64,000 nucleotides of DNA from an archaeon. Lineage in GTDB: Archaea > Nanobdellota > Nanobdellia > Woesearchaeales > GW2011-AR9. The notes under the pieces were generated by a model. That model had not been told where the DNA came from. It did no database searches and was given only the letters and a program-made list of their open reading frames with translations. Numbering within the stretch: position 1 is the first letter of the stretch; every line of letters starts with the position of its first letter. Made by a program: the position numbers and the translations under genes. Of this stretch, positions 1-8,126 are shown in pieces. The stretch is taken from positions 302,452-366,451 of the forward strand of contig JABHSG010000004.1 of assembly GCA_018697095.1 (NCBI GenBank). Direction: 5' to 3'.

Positions 1-565
1 ATTTTCCAAGAGTAGTTGAAAACCCAATTAATAGGCGACCATTTTTCTTAAGATGATTCTTAGCTTCAAAGATAAATTTTTTGGTAGATTTATATTCAGG
101 ATCAAATACTGCTTTTTCTAAAATAGAAACATCTTCTTCAACATATCCAAAAGGAGTATTCCAAAAAATGGTATCAAATTTATCATCTTCAGATAATGGA
201 GAATAAATGTCGCCTTGCAAAACTGTTATTTTATCTTCAACATCATTAAGTTTTGCATTTTCTTTAGTGTTTTCAACAGCAGCAGGATTTATATCAATGG
301 CAGTAACGTGTTTTGCTCCATTGATTAAGGCAAAAACAGAAACCGTACCAGTTCCAGGACCAATCTCTAAAAAGTCCTCCTCTTTTTGAACAGGAAGTTC
401 TTTTGCGAAAAATTCAGTATCAAAAAAATATTTTGGAGAAAATACATTAGGATAAACAACAAATTTTCTTCCCAAAATTTCAACTTCGTATTTTTCGCTT
501 TCTTTTTCGCTTTCACGAAGAACTTTTGCCGTGCCCTCAATATATTCTTTATAATTTGGTTTCAT
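1..565 (-). CDS. Class I SAM-dependent methyltransferase, HemK/small-methyltransferase-like; 3' end runs off the window
   Basis: Reverse-strand translation MKPNYKEYIEGTAKVLRESEKESEKYEVEILGRKFVVYPNVFSPKYFFDTEFFAKELPVQKEEDFLEIGPGTGTVSVFALINGAKHVTAIDINPAAVENTKENAKL...DTIFWNTPFGYVEEDV, with a GxGxG SAM motif and an N-x-PF motif. Missing from the ORF track because it is incomplete. Confidence 0.8.
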   Translation of the reverse strand, partial: MKPNYKEYIEGTAKVLRESEKESEKYEVEILGRKFVVYPNVFSPKYFFDTEFFAKELPVQKEEDFLEIGPGTGTVSVFALINGAKHVTAIDINPAAVENTKENAKLNDVEDKITVLQGDIYSPLSEDDKFDTIFWNTPFGYVEEDVSILEKAVFDPEYKSTKKFIFEAKNHLKKNGRLLIGFSTTLGK

Positions 566-620
566 ATAAATAATAGAAATAAAGAATCAATATAAATCTT
601 TTGCCTGCCTAAAATAAATT

Positions 621-713
621 ACGTTTAACATCGGGATTAAGGGAAGTTTTGCCGTAGGCAAAATTTGGGTGAACGAGTGCAACGGAGTGAACCCTTTAAG
701 CCCTGTTAAACGT
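621..713 (-). repeat. attC-like imperfect palindrome A (GTTTAAC ... GTTAAAC ends, internal hairpin)
   Basis: Minus strand ACGTTTAACA-GGG-CTTAAAGGGT...TTTTGCCTACGGCAAAA...CCCTTAATCCCGATGTTAAACGT. Outer 10-bp perfect arms (621-630/704-713), then GGG/CCC, TTAA/TTAA and GGG/CCC with unpaired bases; inner hairpin TTTTGCC-GTA-GGCAAAA (647-663). Confidence 0.6.
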
Positions 714-717
714 CCCG

Positions 718-750
718 ACGACCAAGGGGAGGAGAGTGCAACGTGGTCGT
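718..750. repeat. Inverted repeat ACGACCA ... TGGTCGT
   Basis: Perfect 7-bp arms at 718-724 and 744-750, next to attC-like element A. Confidence 0.6.
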
Positions 751-775
751 AGTGTAGCGAAGCGTAACGGAGAAG

Positions 776-790
776 TAAATCAGAAGCCCC
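776..790. repeat. 15-bp inverted repeat, left copy (TAAATCAGAAGCCCC), mate at 1666-1680
   Basis: Exact reverse complement of GGGGCTTCTGATTTA at 1666-1680; together they flank the patatin-like gene. Confidence 0.9.
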
Positions 791-791
791 A

Positions 792-1622
792 TTATTTTAG
801 AAATGACTTTAATTTATTGTTAGAAATTGTCTCTTGATATCCTTGGTCAATTGTCTGGCGGAGTAAATCTATATTATTATTGAGAGTTGTGATTTTAAGT
901 TTTGATTTTGGAGCAATAGTAAATATTTTTACATCTTCAGGAATTTGATGATTCGATGATTTTTTCTCAATTTCATAATATTGTTTTTTGCATTTTTGAA
1001 AAAATATCCAAAGCGAAAAGAATAAATTATCTAATCCTTTTTTTTGATAAGAAATATTATTGATTATCAAAATTTTATTTGCTCCCAAATCAATTGCTTT
1101 TTGAATATGGGTTTCTGCTCTTGATGAAACTAAACTATCGCAATAAACTGAACCATTAATTTTTATGCTTGGATTCATTTTGAATGCAATTGGCATGGCT
1201 TTTGTGGCTCTCATATTTTCAAAAACATCCATTCCTTTTTGATTATCGAAATAATCAATATTACCAGTGTTTTTGTTAAGTGCAGGAATTAAATATCTTG
1301 TTTTAGAAGCATAAATCAATTTTTCTTTCAAAGGATCTTGTTTTTTAAAGATTACATAAATCAAATAATCAATATCAATAATTTTCCAGAATCTTTTCCA
1401 AGAAAGAAAGTTTTTTGAAGAAACAAGATTCGTCCAAATATTGCGAATTGATTTATATTGTTTTGATATATAATAAGAGCCAGTTCCTGCACTTCCTGAG
1501 CCACAAATTAATAAAAATGGTTCAGTTATATTATATTTTTCAGCAAGAGCTAAAATCACACCAACTCCAAAACTAGATTTCATTCCTCCGCCAGACATAA
1601 TTATTGCGAGTTTCTCAGCCAT
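792..1622 (-). CDS. Patatin-like phospholipase family protein
   Basis: MAEKLAIIMSGGGMKSSFGVGVILALAEKY...LLICGSGSAGTGSYY...NGSVYCDSLVSS: glycine-rich oxyanion motif and a nucleophile-elbow-like SGSAG. Start moved to the ATG at 1622, because the ORF-track start (1724) lies inside a stem-loop repeat. Confidence 0.7.
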   Translation of the reverse strand: MAEKLAIIMSGGGMKSSFGVGVILALAEKYNITEPFLLICGSGSAGTGSYYISKQYKSIRNIWTNLVSSKNFLSWKRFWKIIDIDYLIYVIFKKQDPLKEKLIYASKTRYLIPALNKNTGNIDYFDNQKGMDVFENMRATKAMPIAFKMNPSIKINGSVYCDSLVSSRAETHIQKAIDLGANKILIINNISYQKKGLDNLFFSLWIFFQKCKKQYYEIEKKSSNHQIPEDVKIFTIAPKSKLKITTLNNNIDLLRQTIDQGYQETISNNKLKSFLK

Positions 1623-1665
1623 AATAATTTCTAATGATAATACATTAATAAGTTTTCTTTTTTTA

Positions 1666-1680
1666 GGGGCTTCTGATTTA
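1666..1680. repeat. 15-bp inverted repeat, right copy (GGGGCTTCTGATTTA)
   Basis: Reverse complement of 776-790. Confidence 0.9.
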
Positions 1681-1682
1681 TT

Positions 1683-1750
1683 ACGTTTAACACTTTTTGT
1701 GCGAAGTGGGGTTCTTTCGTACAAAATTTAGTGTTATGGGCTGTTAGCTG
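1683..1750 (-). repeat. attC-like imperfect palindrome B
   Basis: Minus strand GCTAACAGCCCATAACACTAAATTTTGTACGAAAGAACCCCACTTCGCACAAAAAGTGTTAAACGTAA: TAACACT/AGTGTTA plus TTTTGT[A/G]CGAA arms; ends with the same GTTAAACGTAAT as element A. Confidence 0.6.
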
Positions 1751-1773
1751 ATTCTCGTAAACATTTTCGAAAA

Positions 1774-1798
1774 CCACTCCCGCACTGGTCAAGTCCAG
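1774..1798. repeat. Direct repeat, left copy (CCACT-CCCGCACTGGTCAAGTCCAG)
   Basis: Shares 20 identical bp (CCCGCACTGGTCAAGTCCAG) with 3264-3283, plus CCACT; one-base indel. Confidence 0.9.
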
Positions 1799-1835
1799 CC
1801 AAGATATTTAAACAAGATTTTATTTATTTGAAATC

Positions 1836-2660
1836 ATGGATTTTACAAACATAATATTTCGTCATGGAAAAATAAGAAACCTTAGTCCAAGAACAATTAA
1901 ATCATATACCTTTTGTGTCGGAAAATTTTTACGAAGATTCCCTCATAAGCAAGTAAAACAAATTAGTAAAAAAGATGTTGAGCAGTATCTTTTTGAGCTT
2001 TCGCAAAAAAAGAGAAGTGCTGCAACTATTAATCTTTATCATAATGCAATTAAATTCTTTTTTCATGTAGGTTTGAAAAAAAGACTACTTGTGCATGTAC
2101 CTTCAGCCAAAGTTGAAAAAAGAATCCCAGAATATCTTAACCAAGAAGAAACTAAACAATTATTCTCATGTATCCATAATCAAAAACATTTACTTATGAT
2201 TAAATTACTTTACTCTTCTGGGATGAGAGTTTCTGAACTAGTAAATCTGAAAGTGAAAGATTTAGAAAATAGTCATGGATGGGTTAGACAAGGTAAAGGT
2301 GCAAAAGATAGACCATTTATCATTGCAAAAAGATTACAAAAAGAATTATCTATTCATATTATTGAAAATACACTTAAACCAAAATCATGGTTATTCCCAG
2401 CAAGAGACCCTTTAAAACATTTGACTGTCCGAACAGTTCAATCAATCCTAAAAATTGCAAGAAAAAAAGCCAAAATTAGTAAAACCTTAACTCCACATAC
2501 ATTGCGCCATTCTTTTGCAACTCACCTTTTGCAAAATGGCTATGCAATTACTGATCTGCAACCACTTTTAGGACATAATAGACTTGACACTACAATGATT
2601 TATGTTCATATGGCAGCTCCACAAATTTTGAGAACAAAAAGCCCACTTGATGAATTGTGA
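1836..2660 (+). CDS. Tyrosine recombinase (XerA/XerCD-like integrase)
   Basis: Core-binding N-terminus and catalytic domain with SSGMRVSEL, GKGAKDR, TPHTLRHSFATHLL, LLGH, TTMIYVHM (Arg...His-x-x-Arg...His...Tyr). C-terminus KSPLDEL resembles the SPLD tail of integron integrases. Confidence 0.93.
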   Translation: MDFTNIIFRHGKIRNLSPRTIKSYTFCVGKFLRRFPHKQVKQISKKDVEQYLFELSQKKRSAATINLYHNAIKFFFHVGLKKRLLVHVPSAKVEKRIPEYLNQEETKQLFSCIHNQKHLLMIKLLYSSGMRVSELVNLKVKDLENSHGWVRQGKGAKDRPFIIAKRLQKELSIHIIENTLKPKSWLFPARDPLKHLTVRTVQSILKIARKKAKISKTLTPHTLRHSFATHLLQNGYAITDLQPLLGHNRLDTTMIYVHMAAPQILRTKSPLDEL

Positions 2661-2666
2661 TATAAG

Positions 2667-2921
2667 ATGACAAAAAGTTTATATAAAATAGCAACTATAG
2701 TCACTATAGGGACTATGGCAAATACAACAATACAAATAGATCAAGAAACAAAAAAGCTCATTGGAACTTTTGGAAGTAAAGAAGATAGTTACAACGATAT
2801 TGTACTCAGATTGTATGATTTTGCTGTAAAAGAACAGTTAAGACAGCTTTTAATGTCAGACAAAAGTACTATGTCAATAGATGAAGCAATTAAAAAATCA
2901 AAGAAACGATGGAAAAAATAA
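2667..2921 (+). CDS. Antitoxin-like protein of a RelBE/ParDE-type pair
   Basis: Likely start at ATG 2715 (MANTTIQIDQETKKLIGTFGSKEDSYNDIVLRLYDFAVKEQL...); small regulator-like sequence overlapping the downstream toxin-like ORF by 13 nt. Confidence 0.65.
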   Translation: MTKSLYKIATIVTIGTMANTTIQIDQETKKLIGTFGSKEDSYNDIVLRLYDFAVKEQLRQLLMSDKSTMSIDEAIKKSKKRWKK

Positions 2922-3256
2922 AAGTTATTATAACTAATTCTTTGTATGAAGAGATTAACAAAAAATTCAAAGCACATTCAACTAAAATTCTCAAAAAATT
3001 AAAATCAATAAAAGATACTCCAAGTAAAGGAAAACCATTAGGGACAGTTGGTGGTATTTTAATTAAAGAACTTAAATTTGAAAGTTTTCGTTTTTATTTT
3101 ATTGTTGATGGGCATAAATTAAAATGGATACAGTCCAAAGAGATCTCGCAATTAATTCTTCAATTTGTACGGATGTCTGACAAGAAAAAGCAACAAAAAG
3201 TAATTGAAGAAATAAAGCTAATCCTAAGACAAATCGGACCACTTGGCTTTGAATAA
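2909..3256 (+). CDS. RelE/ParE-like toxin family protein
   Basis: IITNSLYEEINKKF...TPSKGKPLG...IKELKFESFRFYFIVDG: RelE/ParE-type core pattern; coupled to the upstream antitoxin-like ORF. Confidence 0.65.
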   Translation: MEKIKVIITNSLYEEINKKFKAHSTKILKKLKSIKDTPSKGKPLGTVGGILIKELKFESFRFYFIVDGHKLKWIQSKEISQLILQFVRMSDKKKQQKVIEEIKLILRQIGPLGFE

Positions 3257-3257
3257 G

Positions 3258-3283
3258 CCACTACCCGCACTGGTCAAGTCCAG
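3258..3283. repeat. Direct repeat, right copy (CCACTACCCGCACTGGTCAAGTCCAG)
   Basis: See 1774-1798. Confidence 0.9.
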
Positions 3284-3319
3284 TAAACCTTCTTAAATGA
3301 TCATTTCATTTCTAATATT

Positions 3320-3712
3320 ATGAAAATCAACTATACCACAAGAAACAAAAATATCAATGTCGAACTCCAAAGTGAATCTGTTAAAGACGCTTTCAAACAA
3401 TTAGCTGAATTCCAAGAAATCTTTGATGAGAAGTGCTGTGGTGCTTGTAAAAACATTGATCTGCAATTTGTTGTAAGGACTGTAGAAAATAATGACTACT
3501 ACGAATTAAAATGTAAAGCCTGCTTTGCAAAATTAGCATATGGGCAACACAAAGTTGGTGGAAGTCTATTTCCAAAACGTAAAAATCCAGATGGCAGCTA
3601 TGACAATATCAACCAAGGTTGGCACAAATGGCAAGCTAAAACAAACACTACGCAAAATATCTCCGAAAAGACACAAGAGATAAATACTATTAAAGCCAAT
3701 ATCCCAGCATAG
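3320..3712 (+). CDS. Zinc-ribbon protein resembling phage-borne small proteins
   Basis: CCGACKNIDLQFVVRTVENNDYYELKCKACFAKLAYGQHKVGGSLFPKRKNPDGSYDNINQGWHKW: two CxxC knuckles and a GQ.K.GG.LFPKRK..DG...GW.K motif. Confidence 0.5.
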   Translation: MKINYTTRNKNINVELQSESVKDAFKQLAEFQEIFDEKCCGACKNIDLQFVVRTVENNDYYELKCKACFAKLAYGQHKVGGSLFPKRKNPDGSYDNINQGWHKWQAKTNTTQNISEKTQEINTIKANIPA

Positions 3713-3996
3713 TGAAAACAATACTACTAATTATTTTAACCACAATTTTAGTAGAATTAATCACTATAACTTGCAGATACTTTTTTGGAAACATCAAAAA
3801 TAAATTCAAAAAGTTTCAATTAAATCCTCAGTTAAGACTTCATCATGGAGAACTAGGACTAATTTTTATTATTCTTAATTTCATCTTCTTCCATAACCAA
3901 CTTGTCTTAATTACTGGATGGACACTATTTCTTTCAGATATGATTCATCGCTTTATTGTGCTTCCAATTTGGGTAGGAGAAACAAAATATCGTTAA
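3712..3996 (+). CDS. Small membrane protein of unknown function
   Basis: 94 aa, hydrophobic segments and an LHHGELG motif; GTG start overlaps the preceding TAG. Confidence 0.5.
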   Translation: MKTILLIILTTILVELITITCRYFFGNIKNKFKKFQLNPQLRLHHGELGLIFIILNFIFFHNQLVLITGWTLFLSDMIHRFIVLPIWVGETKYR

Positions 3997-4033
3997 TAGT
4001 AAAAAAGAAATGAAAAAATAAAAATGATAAATT

Positions 4034-4366
4034 TTATTGAGATGCTTGAACTAATCTAATTCCAGTTACAAGGCCCCAAATCCAAGCTCCTAAAAACATT
4101 GGAAAACCAATCAATACTAACATTAAAGGAATACCAAGAATCGCTAAAACAATTTGCCAAATCCCTTCTTTATTTTTACCAGCAACTAAACTACCAATAC
4201 CTGGGATTACTAAAATATTTAGAACAAGTGCTAATATTGCAATAGTTTGATCTGGCTTCTTAACAGATTTAGTCACTTTAGATACTGATTTAATTTTTTT
4301 AGAACTAACAGCCTTCTTAACTACTTTTTTTGAAACTTTTTTCTGAGCATTAGATTTTTTTACCAT
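4034..4366 (-). CDS. TM2-like small membrane protein with Lys-rich N-terminus
   Basis: Lys/Ser-rich N-terminus followed by two hydrophobic segments (IPGIGSLVAGKNKEGIWQIVLAILGIPLMLVLIGFPMFLGAWIWGLVTGIRL). Confidence 0.55.
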   Translation of the reverse strand: MVKKSNAQKKVSKKVVKKAVSSKKIKSVSKVTKSVKKPDQTIAILALVLNILVIPGIGSLVAGKNKEGIWQIVLAILGIPLMLVLIGFPMFLGAWIWGLVTGIRLVQASQ

Positions 4367-4397
4367 ATACCTTAAACCACTAACTCAAATATAAACC

Positions 4398-4874
4398 TTA
4401 CTTCTCAAAACCTAAAACTAACTTCTTCATCATAGCATAAATATTCCCAAGAGCGTTAGCACGGTTAGGTGTAAGTGTTGCTGCAATTTCAGACTTTTTA
4501 GAAAAATCAGCTACTACTTTTTCACTCTCACTCATGAATTCAGAAACAAGTAACCCATTTATCGCTTCAAGAAGTATTGCCATAAAACCATTAACTGTTT
4601 TAGCTTCTGCCATCCCTGAAAATACAACCCTATTACTTTTAATTTCAAGTACCAAATAAGCACCACTAACACAACCAGGAACACGATTTACTTCTACCAT
4701 GAGTGATTCATCAAAAGGATGTTTTGATTGGTACATAGCACCAAGTTCTACTAAGTATTCAATTTTATCAATACTTTCTAGTTCAGATAACTCTTCAAGT
4801 TTCTCATCTAGAAACCTTTTGGTTCCAGAAATTTCTATTTCAGTGAAATGCTGCATAGCTGATATTGTTTCCAC
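4398..4874 (-). CDS. SufE-like Fe-S metabolism protein
   Basis: IEYLVELGAMY...VNRVPGCVSGAYLVLEI...FSGMAEAKTVNGFMAILLEAINGL: SufE-type VPGC motif and fold pattern. Confidence 0.75.
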   Translation of the reverse strand: METISAMQHFTEIEISGTKRFLDEKLEELSELESIDKIEYLVELGAMYQSKHPFDESLMVEVNRVPGCVSGAYLVLEIKSNRVVFSGMAEAKTVNGFMAILLEAINGLLVSEFMSESEKVVADFSKKSEIAATLTPNRANALGNIYAMMKKLVLGFEK

Positions 4875-4968
4875 AAATAAGAAAAAACGCTTCTGGCTTA
4901 AAAAATGAACTAAAGAAACATCTCAAGATTAAAATAAAATAAAAAATAAAAAAAATATACTCTAAAAT

Positions 4969-5535
4969 CTAACTTTGAACTTCTCCATCAATTAAATGAA
5001 CAGTAGTCACTTGAGCACTTGGCATCAAATCACTTGAAACACTAGTCTCAATCCAATATTCACTATAACTGGTATCAAAATAATATGTTGTTTCAGTTGA
5101 AATGTCTCCTGCTGCAGTTTCAATAACTGAACTTGCTTGCGCTTGGCAAAACTCGCTTCCTTGATATGTAGTTAACCCAATGATTACTGAATCAACACTC
5201 CCATCACTACTAGAGTAAGAGTATGTACTTCCAGCTTCACAAAAAGCTTCAAGCTCTTCTTCGCTTACTTCCACATCAATATCCATATCAATTTCTACTT
5301 CAACAATTTCATTATCAGAATCAATTGTAACTTGAGCATCAGCTTCCAAATCAGAATCAGTATCAACAGTAACAGTGGTGTCACCTTCAGCGTTCACATC
5401 AACATCAATTCCTTCTACTTCAGTATCACCTGATTCTAAAGAATCACTATTGTCTACATTACAAGCTGATAACAAGAATAAACCAGCGCAAAGTACAATA
5501 AATAAACTTAAAATTTTTTTATCCATATAATTCAC
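4969..5535 (-). CDS. Acidic lipoprotein-like secreted protein
   Basis: Signal sequence with lipobox-like LLSAC, then an Asp/Glu/Val-rich region. Confidence 0.6.
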   Translation of the reverse strand: MNYMDKKILSLFIVLCAGLFLLSACNVDNSDSLESGDTEVEGIDVDVNAEGDTTVTVDTDSDLEADAQVTIDSDNEIVEVEIDMDIDVEVSEEELEAFCEAGSTYSYSSSDGSVDSVIIGLTTYQGSEFCQAQASSVIETAAGDISTETTYYFDTSYSEYWIETSVSSDLMPSAQVTTVHLIDGEVQS

Positions 5536-5599
5536 CTCAATAATCTAGAAATAATACATAGCAAGCTTAAAAAACTAATCCTAATTAATCACAAGTACT

Positions 5600-7267
5600 A
5601 TGCCAATACAAGCACCATTTCCACTTGCAAATCTCCCTACTGAGCCAGGAGTCTACCTTTACAAAAACCAAAGAAGCGAAATAATCTATATTGGCAAAGC
5701 AAAACATCTCAAAAAAAGAGTCAGCCAATATTTCCAAAAAACAAAAAATCAATCTCTAAAAACACAGTTTCTTGTAAAAAACATAACTGCTGTTGAAACT
5801 ATCATCACTAATAATGAAGTAGAAGCGCTTCTTTTAGAAAACAAACTAATAAAACAACATAAACCAAAATACAACATCAGCCTAAAAGATTCTAAAACCT
5901 ACGCTTATATCAAAATCACTGATGAAGATTATCCTAAGATTATTACTGCACGTAATGCACGCAAATCAAAAAATCACCCAAATGAAATCTTCTTTGGTCC
6001 ATTTACGAGCGGCTTCAAACGTAAAACACTTACAACTCTAGCAAACAAACTGTTCAAATTACGAACCTGTAAAAATCTCCCAAAACGTGCTTGTCTAAAT
6101 TACCACATTGGGTTATGTTCGGCTCCTTGCATAAATAAAGTAAATAAACAAGAATACCAAAGCCAAGTAAACCATGCAAAAGAATTTCTCAAAGGAGATA
6201 CAAAAACAATCCAAAAAAAGTTAGAATCAGATATGAAACTAGCTTCAAAACAATTAAGATTCGAAAAAGCATTAGAGATCAGAGACCAAATTTACACAAT
6301 CAGCCTTGCTACAGATAAACAAACAGTAGACCTCATAAAAAATAAAGACCAAGATATTATTGCAATAGAATCAGACTCAACTAACACAATATCAATCATC
6401 TCACTTTTTCAAATAAAGCGCGGGGTAATTTCAGGCAAAAAAGATTACAGATTCGAAAACGAAGACCCAGCACAACTTCTAGAAGAGTTCATCACACTTT
6501 ATTATTCACAAAAAGAAATCCCTAATGAAATAATCATAAACAAACAATTTTACAAAAATAACGAAGAAAAAGAAACCATAGAAAAGTATCTTGAAAAAAT
6601 CAAAGGAATGAAAGTAGAGATTACTCTACCTCAACGTGGTCAAAAACTCAAACTCATCCAATTAGCACAAAAAAACGCAAAACACGCTCTTGAAAATACT
6701 ACATTAAAACAAATCCAAGAAAAACTTAACCTTCCTGAGGAACCAAACATCATTGAATGTTTTGACATCTCTAACCTAGGTTCAGAACACGTAGTAGCAG
6801 GCATGACTCAATTTCGTTATGGAAAACCAAATAAGTCAGCTTACAGAAAATTCGAAATCCAAGTAACTAAACAAAAAGGAACCCACGACGACTTTGCTTC
6901 TATGTACGAAGCCGTGTACAGACGTTACAAAAGACTCAAAAAAGATCACCAAGAAAATCCAAACAGCACCAGTTTCCCACAATTGATTATTATCGACGGT
7001 GGCAAAGGTCAATTAGGGATGGCACTAAAAGCTCTAAAGACACTCTCACTTCACATTCCAATCATTGGCCTAGCCAAACAAGAAGAAGAAATCTTCCTAC
7101 CTAGCGAAAATGAACCACGAAAATACCTAAAACAAAGTCCCATGATGCTTATGATTCGAAAAATAAGAGATGCAACTCATGATTACGTAATCAGCTACAA
7201 CAAGAAAAAACGGCAGATGAAAATGAAAAAAGACTTTGAGAACGCGCAACCAAAACAAGTAAAATAA
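5600..7267 (+). CDS. uvrC: UvrC excinuclease subunit, apparently without the C-terminal HhH domain
   Basis: GIY-YIG N-terminus (PGVYLYKNQRSEIIYIGKAKHLKKRVSQYF), UvrC RNase H-like region (FDISNLGSEHVVAGM...LIIIDGGKGQLGMA...RDATHDYVI). Confidence 0.93.
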   Translation: MPIQAPFPLANLPTEPGVYLYKNQRSEIIYIGKAKHLKKRVSQYFQKTKNQSLKTQFLVKNITAVETIITNNEVEALLLENKLIKQHKPKYNISLKDSKTYAYIKITDEDYPKIITARNARKSKNHPNEIFFGPFTSGFKRKTLTTLANKLFKLRTCKNLPKRACLNYHIGLCSAPCINKVNKQEYQSQVNHAKEFLKGDTKTIQKKLESDMKLASKQLRFEKALEIRDQIYTISLATDKQTVDLIKNKDQDIIAIESDSTNTISIISLFQIKRGVISGKKDYRFENEDPAQLLEEFITLYYSQKEIPNEIIINKQFYKNNEEKETIEKYLEKIKGMKVEITLPQRGQKLKLIQLAQKNAKHALENTTLKQIQEKLNLPEEPNIIECFDISNLGSEHVVAGMTQFRYGKPNKSAYRKFEIQVTKQKGTHDDFASMYEAVYRRYKRLKKDHQENPNSTSFPQLIIIDGGKGQLGMALKALKTLSLHIPIIGLAKQEEEIFLPSENEPRKYLKQSPMMLMIRKIRDATHDYVISYNKKKRQMKMKKDFENAQPKQVK

Positions 7268-7328
7268 TAAATAAGATTATTGATTACAAAAATATAAAAC
7301 TAATTATTTCATTTAAACGATAATAACT

Positions 7329-8093
7329 ATGAAAAATAAAAATATAATCGGTATTGTAGGTGGAGTTGGACCATACGCAGGGACCGATTTAGTTGAAAAG
7401 ATATTTGACAATACTAAAGCCAAAACCGACCAAGAACATTTACCAGTAGCACTATTATCATTTCCAAAAGACATTAGTGATAGAACATCTTTTTTAATTG
7501 GAGAAAACAAAGTTAATCCAGCAGATGCAATCTTTAAAATAATCAGTAAATTAGAATTAATTGGAGCTTCAGTGGTAGGAATACCTTGTAACACTGCACA
7601 TTCTCCTAAAATCATTGATGAAATTAAAAAAAAATTAAAAAAATCAAAAAGTAAAATTAAATTAATAGATATGATCGTAGAGGTTGCAGATTATATCCAA
7701 ATTAATCATCCAAATATTAAAAAAATTGGTCTACTAAGCACAATCGGAACATATAAATCTAAAATTTATCAAAACAGTTTAGAATCAAAAAACATAAAAA
7801 TTCTAATCCCAGATAAAAAAATAAGAGTAGATTTAATTGACAAAGCAATCTATAACAAAGATTATGGCATAAAATCTAAATCAAATCCAATAACGAGTAT
7901 TGCAAAAAACAAAATCATAAAAGCAACAGATTCTCTTCAAAAAAAAGGCGCCAAAGCAATAATTTTAGGTTGCACTGAATTACCACTAGCTTTTAAAAAT
8001 TCAAAAAAATCAGATCTGATCTTAATTGACCCAACTAACATTCTTGCAAAAGCATTAATTAGAGAAACATATCCTAAGAAGTTAAAAAAGTAA
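7329..8093 (+). CDS. Aspartate/glutamate racemase family protein
   Basis: GIVGGVGPYAGTDL, GIPCNTAHS, ILGCTELPL motifs. Confidence 0.88.
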   Translation: MKNKNIIGIVGGVGPYAGTDLVEKIFDNTKAKTDQEHLPVALLSFPKDISDRTSFLIGENKVNPADAIFKIISKLELIGASVVGIPCNTAHSPKIIDEIKKKLKKSKSKIKLIDMIVEVADYIQINHPNIKKIGLLSTIGTYKSKIYQNSLESKNIKILIPDKKIRVDLIDKAIYNKDYGIKSKSNPITSIAKNKIIKATDSLQKKGAKAIILGCTELPLAFKNSKKSDLILIDPTNILAKALIRETYPKKLKK

Positions 8094-8126
8094 AATAAGA
8101 AAAAATAAATTAAACATTCAATAATT

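Noticed and set aside
1623-1724. N-terminal extension of the patatin ORF (MYERTPLRTKSVKRNK...)
   Set aside because: It is translated from the stem-loop repeat B and inverted repeat; the conserved domain begins at ATG 1622.
1741-1800. Possible tRNA (CTGGTCAAGTCCAG looks like a T-arm, with GGGCTG upstream)
   Set aside because: No plausible D-arm, anticodon arm or acceptor stem; the same 20 bp recur at 3264-3283, so it is better explained as a repeat.
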